The position numbers and the translations under genes were made by a program. Positions 56,172 to 64,000 of a stretch of DNA of 64,000 nt are shown here, one piece after another. Position 1 is the stretch's first letter; the number at the start of each line of letters is the position of its first letter. Below the pieces are notes generated by a model. The model was given only the letters and a program-made list of their open reading frames with translations. It did not search any database and had not been told where the DNA came from. Source of the DNA: Scilla litardierei (Eukaryota > Streptophyta > Magnoliopsida > Asparagales > Asparagaceae); assembly GCA_030789695.1 (NCBI GenBank), contig CM061142.1:798611258-798675257 (forward strand), written 5' to 3'.

Positions 56172-58913
56172 ATGCGCAGGGGTTCAAGAAGTCTCGACGA
56201 TTTGATCCCCGTTGATCCAGAGATTAACGCCACCCTTAGGCGTTTGACCGTCGAGAAGCGAAGAAGAGAGGATCCTGAAGCCATGGAGGAGAACACCCCG
56301 CCTCGCAAGTCCCTGTTGGAGTACTCGATGCCATCTATCGAGTCCACTTCCGCCATCCGTCCTCCAGCTATTACGGCCCAAAGCTTCGAGCTAAAGCCGT
56401 CTTTGGTGACATGGATCCAGCAGGATCAGTTTTCGGGTGCACCCATGGAGAGCCCGATCGAGCATCTAGACTCCTTCTTGGAGAAATGTGACACCTTCCA
56501 GATTAATGGTGTCACGACTGAGGCGATCCATCTGAAGCTGTTCCCCTTCTCGTTGTGAGACAAAGCCAAGCAATGGCTTAGGGGGAAGGACCCCAACACT
56601 TTCAATACCTGGGAGAAGCTCTCCAACGCTTTTTTGACGAAGTTCTTTCCTCTGGGGAAGACCATGAAGTTGAGGAGTGAGATCTCCTCCTTCTCCCAGG
56701 CCAGCCACGAGTCCTTGCATGAAGCTTGGACGAGATACAAGGAGATGCAGAGAAGATGCCCTCACCATGAGCTTCCGAAGTGGCAGATTATTAATCTGTT
56801 CTACAATGGGCTGAGGGATGACCTAAAATCTTCTATGGACACCGCGGCTGGGGGTTCCTTCATGTCAAGGAGCGAGGAAGATGCCGGACATATTCTGGAA
56901 AATATCGCATCCAACAATGAGCGGTGGTGTGACGAGAGAGCCACACCCAGGTCTGGGGGTATACACAGAGTCGAGGACGTCGACAAACTTTCAAGCAAGT
57001 TCGACTTGCTTTCGACCTAGATCTCCGCACTAATGGTAGGAGCCGGTGGGGCCTGTACACAACAGATTGCTGCGGTAGAATCCGAAGTCTTTGGGGAATT
57101 CGACGGTGGTGACGTCTCACCACCGTTGGATCAGGTGAGCGCACTATTTTACAACCCCATGGGAAATGCGCAGTATCCACCAAGAACCAATTCCAACCCG
57201 GCCTACTCTCCAAACAACCGGAACCACCCTAACTTTGGTTACCGGGCACCATTCCAGCCCTCGCCACCTCAGCAGCCGCAGCAACAAACATATCAGCCGA
57301 CTAGGCCACAGCAGAGTTAGATTCAGCAGCAACAATATCAGCAGCAGCCTCAGCAACAATTTTACGCCCCCAGGAATCAGCAGCCAATCCAGCAGCAGCA
57401 GCAGTATGGCCAACAGAGGGCCGTCTCTCCGGGTGAGTCTCTCTTGACTCAATATATAACCAACCAGGAGAAGATCAATCAAAAGCTGGAAATGGGTCAG
57501 CGGGCCCTCACGGACCAAGTAACCCAGCTGGGGTTACAAGTGGCGACCCTTTCAAGGTCACAAAACCAATTGCCGCCACAACCTGAGGTGAACCCGAGGG
57601 GAGCAACCCAAACGTCGGCACTCGTGCACGAGCACGCAAATGTGTCTGCTATCGTTCTGAGAAGCGGGACACAAATCCCTACTAGAGTGCCCCCTAACAG
57701 ACCGGAAGCACCGTTGGTCGTCGAGCGACCGATCGAAAAATCAAACGACGCCGGTGCTTCGTCATCAAATCCTACGACTCTGGAGGGAGTCTCTGAAGAA
57801 GAGAAGAAGAAGAACGAGGAAGGGAGCCTGAAAGTGTTCAAACCCGTTGTGCCTTTTTCACAACGGTTAGCTCAGGCCAAAATCGATGAGAAATATGGCA
57901 AGTTCTTCGCCATGGTCAAGGATCTAAGCTTGCAAATCCCCTTCTTGGAAGCAATCGAAACAATCCCCTCCTATGCGAAATTCCTGAAGGATTTGGTGAC
58001 GAGAGGGTCTAGAAAGGAGAAAGTAGTGTTGACGGTGGAGTGTAGCGCTCTCATCCAGAGGGCAAATCCACCGAAACTTAAAGACCCGGGGAGCTTCTCA
58101 ATCCCTTGCACGATTGGGGCAGTAAAGATTCATCGTGCACTCGTCGATCTCGGAGCGAGTGTCAGTTTGATGCCCTTATTGATGTATAAGAGGATAGGAA
58201 TGGGTGATTTGGAGCCCACCGGTATGACCCTACAACTTGCTGACCGGTCGGTCAAATAGCCGGTGGGGATTGTGGATGACCTCTCCGTCAATGTAAAAGG
58301 GGTGCATGTGCCAGTGGACTTCGTTGTCATGGACATGCCTGAAGACGCACACACTCACATCATCCTGGGACGGCCTTTCATGGCCACTGCTGGCGTTTTG
58401 ATTGATGTGAAGAATGGAAAACTTTCGCTAAACGTCAGCGGAGAAAAGGTTGAATTTGATCTGGGGTTGTCCATGAAGTACCCCGATCCCCCAGATGACC
58501 CTCGGTGTGATTTGCTGGAGGTGGAAGAAGATAAAGCTGCTGAAGAGAGCTCCTGGGAGATTCTCTTAAGAAACCCCCCCGATGACTTGGGGGACTCAGA
58601 AGACCAAGACGGCCCTAAGAACAATGATGCTGCTGGGAAAGCGAATGCAGCACATACGACCCCTCCCGGGTTCCCCAAGGCTCCTCCTGCGAGGAACACG
58701 GGGAAAGAACCCATGGACCTCACCAAAGAGGAGGTCCGGATCCTTAAGAAGATGGCAGTAAGCGCCAATACGAAAGAGAAGCCCCCGGATCCCAAAAACA
58801 AGGAGAGGGTAGTCGAGCAAATCTTCCGCCAGCCGCTGACTACTCCAAAGGCCGTAAGCTCCGATGAAGAAGAGATGCCGAACTTCGGGCATCACCCGTA
58901 TCAACCACCGTGA
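56172..58913 (+). pseudogene. Gag-protease of element VII, one frame with four stops
   Basis: A single frame of about 913 codons, with no frameshift but stops at 56556 (TGA), 57018, 57318 and 58257 (TAG). I chose the ATG at 56172 (MRRGSRSLDDLIPVDPEI) by analogy with element VI; 56142 lies upstream in the leader. Order: gag core (residues ~70-230: 'LVTWIQQDQFSGAPMESPIEHLDSF', 'WEKLSNAFLTKFFP', 'LHEAWTRYKEMQRRCPHH'), Gln/Pro-rich linker (~340-420), coiled 'ITNQEKINQKLE' zone, basic-acidic linker, then retropepsin-like protease (~640-760: 'RALVDLGASVSLMP', 'DFVVMDMPED', 'IILGRPFMATAG'). DLGA in place of DTGA is usual in Athila/Tat. The frame closes at 58911-58913 with no RT, RNase H or integrase. 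The minus ORFs opposite are shadows. Confidence 0.9.
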
Positions 58914-59100
58914 ACATCACTTGCGGGCGTCGAGCCAACGACGTTAAACAAGTGCGCTTCATGGGAGGCAACCCATGCTCTAAACTTTTGCCCCACTTTT
59001 TAGTGTTATTTTTGACTTTATTTTATCTATTTTTATAAATAAAATCAGCCGCAAGAACATCCGTTCAGGGACTTAGACAATCTGTTGGTTTTGCAGGAAA
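58914..59100 (+). other. Post-pol junction of element VII
   Basis: AGTGCGCTTCATGGGAGGCA then ACCCATGCTC (58951-58980). The GGGAGGCAACCC hairpin (58961-58976) normally follows the end of Athila pol. Its place straight after the protease marks where RT-RNase H-integrase is missing. TTTTGCAGGAAAC (59086-59098) looks like a splice acceptor and recalls GTTTGCAGGAGA in the LTR. Confidence 0.55.
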
Positions 59101-59102
59101 CA

Positions 59103-59456
59103 AGGCCCCAACCGATCGGTTGATAACTCAACCGATCGGTTGGGATGTATCAGATACAAGCCGCATCTGTCCCCAAATGAACCGATCGGGTGAAGAATGG
59201 AGAGACTGGGTGACAGCCCGGGTGATCTGGGGAGAATTCTCGGGAAAGTTTTGGGAAATATCAACCGATCGGTTGAGTTAGAGCGCGATCGGTTGAGGCG
59301 ACCGGGTGAGCAACCCTCAATTCTCGGAAAAATGAGTGGAGCGGCCAACCGATCGGTTGACCGGCCAACCGACCGGTTCGCCTGTAGCAATTCTTCAGCA
59401 AAATTTTTTGACCTAACAGTCAACCGATCGGGTGACAAGTCACCAGATCGGTTCGA
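59103..59456 (+). promoter_or_regulatory. Internal palindrome cluster of element VII
   Basis: The same motif as the element's LTR: CAACCGATCGGTTG (several perfect), AACCGATCGGGTGA and CAACCGACCGGTTC. Pairs near 59110/59130 and 59351/59371 are 20 bp apart. Followed by TATAAATA at 59467 and the CT-rich leader of the downstream gene. It lies inside the element, 3.1 kb after the 5' LTR end. Confidence 0.72.
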
Positions 59457-59466
59457 CTTAAAACCC

Positions 59467-59474
59467 TATAAATA
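59467..59474 (+). promoter_or_regulatory. Internal TATA box of element VII
   Basis: CCCTATAAATACCCC, nearly the same context as the LTR TATA box at 55024 (TCCTATAAATAGG), 440 bp before the ORF-1-like start codon. Confidence 0.65.
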
Positions 59475-59906
59475 CCCCCGACCACCCGTTCGCATTCACC
59501 CTCGCCCGATCGCCCATTCCGTCGTCGATTCACCTCCTTCTCCTCCCCAACGGCCGGATTTCACTCCCCCACGTCCTCCACTCCTCCAATACTCCCTCTT
59601 TCCACCTCCTCCATCAATCTCTCCATCATTTTCACTCCCTCTCTCCTTTCATTTCGAATTTCTGACCTAATCCCCCCACACAATGCCCAGTTTCAAAATT
59701 CTTGCTGAAGAAGATCGCCGCGGCTCCACACTTCTCCCATTGCACGGCATGGGGACATCTACGAGCAAGCTTCGCCATTTCACTTGGGTACACTCGCTCC
59801 TACGATCATATTTCTATTTTTGCCCTATAAATTGTGCTTGCTCATTTTGCTTGTGTTAGTGTGCATTCATTACTTTTTGCACTCATTCATACACGCACAC
59901 TCACAC
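59475..59906 (+). other. Leader of the internal transcript, element VII
   Basis: CT-rich to 59665, then a 58-codon upstream ORF (ATG 59683, stop 59857). GGTACACTCGCTCCTACGATC at 59787-59807 is conserved in element III (25820-25840) and could be a splice donor, with TGTGTTAG (59852-59859) as acceptor. Expression of this leader is inference. Confidence 0.4.
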
Positions 59907-61911
59907 ATGGCTAAGGATAAAGACAAGGGGAAGGAGATTTTGCGGGAGGAGGAACCATCTCGAAAGAGACGAAAACAAACACGTCCCCCTCCCCACACAC
60001 GAGCACTGACACTAGGCCCTCCCCCGCCTGTTATCCCCATGTGGACCCAATGTTGGGCCCGCATGGGTATATCTTTAGGAACCAGGAACACAAGGATTTT
60101 TATCGTAGGCTCGATGCTCGGGGGCATCTATCAACTAAGTTCCCGCATACACAGTCACTAGTCGATCTCGGTGTCTTCACCGAAGTCGAATCTCTTTTCG
60201 CTAACTTAGGTTGGTTGGCCTTTCTTAATGCCTCTGCCTTATCCTACCCGTCACTCACCCTCGAATTTCTCTCTACACTAGTTTGGGAGTCCGGGTCGGT
60301 CATAAAATTTCAGGTGCGTAACAAGAGTGTCACCACAAATCTGAATACCATTAACGATATATTTGGTTTCCCCAATCTTGGGGACCACTCCATCCGACAC
60401 TACGGGTACACGCCCGAGTTTAACGTCGATCAATTCTGGTTCCGCCTCACACTGCTCCATAGCTATCCCCGAGGTAGGGCCAAGGCCTTCTCCATCATCC
60501 ATCCCGTATTTCGTTTGGCCCACAGGATCATATCATCTGCATTTTTTCCCAGGGACGAGTCCGGCACCGTGACTATCCCTGACCTTTTTATCCTCTGGGC
60601 CATGACTTTCCCTTTTGTCCGGGACGATGATGGGATTAGCTTTAGGGCCCCTACCGTCCCCATCCATGGCGGCGATTGGCTTGTTTACAAGCTTCTCGAG
60701 ATCAGCCGGGCCGGTAAGGGGAAGTTTTGTTATGGGGGCATCATTACTATCATTTGTTCTTACCCCCAATTTAATATTCACATCCCCAATAATCTTCCCG
60801 CTGCCGCAGGACCCTCACAGCTAGATATTGATGTCCTGCGGCACATTCACATGATTAAACCCCACTCCGATGGCCGCTTCATCTTCAATTATGGCCACCC
60901 CCAACCCCTTACACCATTCTCCCCAACCCCGCTCACATGACCATAGCTCTTGTGGGAGATTGGACCTTCCCACCCGATCCGAACTTCCTAGCGGGGTTGC
61001 ACCTTCCTTTCCTTCCCGCGGACGCACGCAGACCACCGTCCCCTGCCGCCCACTTAGGCGAGCAGGATATCCCTGCGTCTCAGGGAGATATGGGGGCTGG
61101 CCCGAGTCGTCCTGTTTCTGTTCCGGGCCCCATCACTTCTGAGCACCTCTTAGCGGCCATTTCTGGCCTTGTCTCCTGTGCCGGCATGACCACCGCCGCC
61201 GGCACCACTTCCACCTTACCTGCTGGCACCACTTCTTCCTCACGTCAGTCCACATCCATTGGACACCACCAGGTCTCTGCCCGTCTTGGTCTTGAAAGGG
61301 AGGTCGCTGCCCTCCGTGATCTCGCCATGTCCTCTGCCTCCTCGGACCCATCACCGTCCTCCTTTCTCACTCACCAATGTTTCCTCGCACTTGAGAGAAA
61401 CGTGGCCGCCATTCTTCACCTTCTCACTCACATCCACGGCCCACCTCCACCTTCACCACCTCGACGATCTTCTCCTCCACCCTCCCACACATCCCCACAT
61501 CCATCACCTCCCTCACCACATTCTTCTCCTCCCTCATCTATTCCCATCCCGGTATCCACTTCCCCCCTCCTGACCACTTCCATTGCACCCACGCTACCTC
61601 CTCCCTCCTCCTCCATCACTTCATATGTGCGTCGGAGGAAATTTCCGGTGCACTCCAAATCTCTCCCACCACCACCCACTACTGTCACCACCACATCTTC
61701 TTCCCCCATTTCTATTCCTCTCACCACCGCCTTGATCGCCGTCCTACCACCACCACCCACCTCCACCGACACTCCTCCCATCGTTCACACCACCGCTGCC
61801 CCTATTCCTCCACCTCGTTCCCCACTTCTCCGCACACCCCCAGCCTCCCCCGACCACCCAGCCACACCCTCTTCCGAGGAGGGCGAGGACTCACCTTCTC
61901 CTGCCTTTTGA
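59907..61911 (+). pseudogene. ATHILA ORF-1-like gene of element VII, frameshifted
   Basis: Starts MAKDKDKGKEILREEEPSRKRRK (basic, nuclear-targeting-like), shifts frame between 59960 and 60040, continues open 60041-60940, and shifts again near an ATGA overlap (60937-60940) into a Pro/Ser-rich tail ending at 61911. The middle has the ATHILA ORF-1 pattern: 'FRNQEHKDFYRRLDARGHLS', 'NLGWLAFLNASALSYPSLTL', 'INDIFGFPNLGD', 'AFSIIHPVFRLAHRIISSAF', 'DLFILWAM', 'CYGGIITIICSY', 'LRHIHMIKPHSDGRF'. Function unknown; it occupies the env-like place but I see no signal peptide or membrane segment. The element II copy (8725-10080) aligns throughout. The tail is low complexity and its minus-strand ORFs are shadows. 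Confidence 0.78.
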
Positions 61912-62238
61912 TTTCACCTTGTTTGTTTTTGACTCCCCCTTGCATATTTCTGCATTTCACGATCACATTTTATTTGCTAGCACTGTCATGTCTAGCTTGG
62001 GGGCGTCTATTTTGGTGTGTTGTCGTGTCTTGTTTTTTCTCATTTTTGTGTGTGTGCTTGTTTTTCCCCTTTTGAGTGTCGTGTCGTGTGGTTTTATTTC
62101 TATTTTCGTGTCGTGTGGTTTGATTTTGATTTTTCTTTATTTTCAGTTTCATCTCTGTGTTTTCCTCGTTCTCATTTCTTTTTTGTGTCGGTGCGTATTC
62201 CCCCCATCTTCATTGCCCTCCCGTACTCATTCATATTG

Positions 62239-62272
62239 CATTGAGGGCAATGCAAGCTTCAGCTTGGGGGAG
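62239..62272 (+). other. GGGGGA module after ORF-1-like gene, element VII
   Basis: CATTGAGGGCAATG then AGCTTGGGGGAG (62261-62272). It corresponds to the upstream module of element II (10144), not to the LTR-adjacent one, because untranslated sequence continues for more than 1.7 kb. Confidence 0.6.
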
Positions 62273-62647
62273 TCACACTGTGTGCGCCATTTAAGTCTTT
62301 CTTTTTTGTTTTTGTGTCGTTTTCATCGTGTTTTTTATTTTTTATTTTTTCTCTTCTCTTCTTTTTATCTCTTTCTCCTAGAGATGAACCCTATGATGAA
62401 TCGTCACAAAATCACACACACCTAGCATGGCATCGATAATCACATTCACTAATCCTAGGATATCGAGTTGTCTTGCATTTCACGCATCGTGGGTCCACTT
62501 AGCTTTTTGTGAGTCGTGCGTCGCGCCTAGCTGTTTGGTGTGCTTCTACTTTGTGATTTTACTTTATATACATGTCCAGGAATGACCCCTAGATTATCAT
62601 GCTTTGATTTGAATATGCGGAATTTATTTTCCCTGTCTTCTTCTGCA

Positions 62648-62649
<2 letters not shown>

Positions 62650-62715
<66 letters not shown>
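62650..62715 (+). repeat. (TA)n microsatellite
   Basis: 33 uninterrupted TA units, directly left of the foldback element. Confidence 0.97.
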
Positions 62716-62718
<3 letters not shown>

Positions 62719-62730
62719 AATGGGCCAATG

Positions 62731-63099
62731 CTGACAGCGCTGGAAATTTTTCCAGCGCTGTCCGCATTTTGGGGGACCTAAAAATATTTTTTTTGAAATA
62801 TGTTTTTTTCCGTAGTTAGATATACTTGTTAGGAAGCTCCCCACAAAATTTCAGCTCGATCCGACACCGTTTGAGCCTCCGTTCATCGATTTCAAAAACG
62901 TTGCGCAAAACTGTGGACAGATTTGCGCAACGTTTTTGAAATCGATGAACGGAGGCTCAAACGGTGTCAGATCGAGCTGAAATTTTGTGGAGAGCTTCCT
63001 AACAAGTATATCTAACTACTAAAAAAAAATATTTCAAAAACAATATTTTTAGGTCCCCCAAAATGCGGACAGCGCTGGAAAAATTTCCAGCGCTGTCAG
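62731..63099 (+). mobile_element. Foldback element with self-palindromic ends, 369 bp
   Basis: Arms of about 179 bp pair almost perfectly around a 12-bp loop (62910-62921). Each terminus is itself a hairpin (GACAGCGCTGG...CCAGCGCTGTC, 62733-62762 and 63068-63097). No coding capacity and no clear target duplication. It is flanked by (TA)n on the left and (CA)n on the right. Confidence 0.8.
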
Positions 63100-63111
63100 C
63101 TCTTCTCCATT

Positions 63112-63114
<3 letters not shown>

Positions 63115-63144
<30 letters not shown>
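63115..63144 (+). repeat. (CA)n microsatellite
   Basis: 15 CA units, 15 bp right of the foldback element. Confidence 0.97.
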
Positions 63145-63147
<3 letters not shown>

Positions 63148-64000
63148 CGTGTACTTCATTTCGCATGTGTCGGGATTCCACAATTAAGGACTAGGATAAC
63201 CCATTTAGCCCATGCTCTATTTAGCGAGAATAGTTTCCTTTGCCCAAGTGTTTAGATTCCGACTTCTTTTTTGTTTTACTTGGTGCAAATCCCCTCGTCG
63301 TGTACCGTTCTCCCACTTGGGAGAGTACACATGTGTATAGCCAAAAACCCAAAAATCAAAATTCCAAAAAAAAAAGAGAAAAGAAAAGAAAAACCCAAAA
63401 AGAAAAGAAAAGAAAAGAAAAATTTTGTATAGCCCAAAATCCAAAAAAAATACAAATACCCAAAACCCAAAAATTTCAAGTGTGAATATTTTTCCTATCT
63501 ACTGAGAATAAATGGAAGGCGAGAATTTGCACCGAGTGTTCTACTCCACATCACCTCAACCCCCATCGTTTTCGAAAACACTTGGCTTAGAAACTTTTTA
63601 GCTAGTATCTAGGCTATAGTGGTGTGATTTCCTTAACCCTAGTTGTGGAATCCCCGATGCATTATACGCTTCTATCCTTATACTCTTCTCATGCATGCTT
63701 GAACTAATATTCACCGTAATTTCAAATTCGAATCGGTATTTGGGTCATTTCCTGGATTTGCGTATATGAGCTCATAGCACATTGTAGAAAGCGACACCAT
63801 TTGCTAGCACATGACCGCACTCACACGCGCTTCACCGCGTGGGCCCACGACACTTATTTGGACTCGTTTTCCTTGGTTTAGTGATGTGATTTGACGTTTG
63901 CTTGCTTGGTGTGTCGTTTTTGATTTTGTTGGCTCTGACGGACGATCTAGGATATAGAGTTTTCTTTTTTTCTCTTTCTCTCTATTTTTCCCCTCCGAGC

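Larger units (their letters stand above)
62273..64000 (+). mobile_element. 3' untranslated domain of element VII, running off the window
   Basis: No sustained frame. T-rich after the module, then (TA)n, a foldback element, (CA)n, an A-rich block (63340-63480) and sequence resembling the same domain of element II. The LTR-adjacent polypurine tract and 3' LTR would lie beyond 64000. Confidence 0.6.

Noticed and set aside
59784..60161. A separate short gene overlapping the start of the ORF-1-like gene
   Set aside because: Its first part (from the ATG at 59907) is the natural N terminus; past about 60000 it runs in the wrong frame owing to a frameshift, so it is one broken gene.
61133..61781. 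Minus-strand ORFs rich in Gly, Val and Arg opposite the Pro/Ser tail
   Set aside because: They are mirror frames of a low-complexity CCA/TCC-rich coding stretch, without known domains.

Overview
The window looks like heterochromatic or pericentromeric DNA from a flowering plant, probably a eudicot. It is a dense, nested pile of LTR retrotransposons plus Helitrons and foldback elements. I see no intact host gene, no rRNA or tRNA gene and no organelle insertion. The plant assignment rests on the element lineages: Athila-like elements with a tRNA-Asp-type primer site, a Tat element with a second RNase H, Tekay/Del-like 3 kb LTRs and Copia gag with initiator-Met primer sites. The species cannot be told from the sequence.

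Layout. 1-1861: 5' part of a minus-strand Copia element (gag remnant, primer site, LTR) inserted in Athila-like element I. 1862-7165: 3' end and 3' LTR of element I; the LTR holds a 3003-bp solo Tekay-like LTR with a CTCAC target duplication. 7179-8720: minus-strand gypsy fragment (LTR, protease remnant). 8725-19675: element II, with an ATHILA ORF-1-like pseudogene, a long 3' untranslated domain bounded by two GGGGGA tracts, and a 3' LTR split by a complete but pol-less Copia element (12735-19107). 19676-25841: element III, with half an LTR, primer site, broken ORFs including a hydrophobic reading frame, and an internal promoter-like region split by a 3081-bp solo LTR (target duplication AAATC). 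25842-29682: Tat-lineage element IV (LTR, protease, RT, RNase H, second RNase H), cut by the LTR of element V (29683-30766). 30767-51592: a non-autonomous LARD-like element in an LTR-internal-LTR-internal-LTR array; its first internal region holds two head-to-tail Helitrons, the first carrying a captured LRAT/NC-domain exon. 51593-51899: foldback MITE. 51900-54400: element VI (LTR and gag), cut by element VII. 54401-64000: element VII (5' LTR, gag-protease frame with four stops, no RT/RNase H/integrase, second promoter-like region, ATHILA ORF-1-like gene, 3' untranslated domain running off the window).

How the parts relate. LTRs of unrelated families (several Athila-like, one Tekay-like, one Copia) each carry a private cluster of short CG-centred palindromes. 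Within clusters neighbouring sites are often about 20-24 bp centre to centre, close to two helical turns, and in several families the cluster lies upstream of a TATA box. In element VII the same palindrome appears twice: in the LTR, and again before a second TATA box just upstream of the ATHILA ORF-1-like gene. Element III shows the same internal arrangement with its own motif. I regard this operator-like palindrome code, and the internal LTR-like promoter, as the most interesting signal here.
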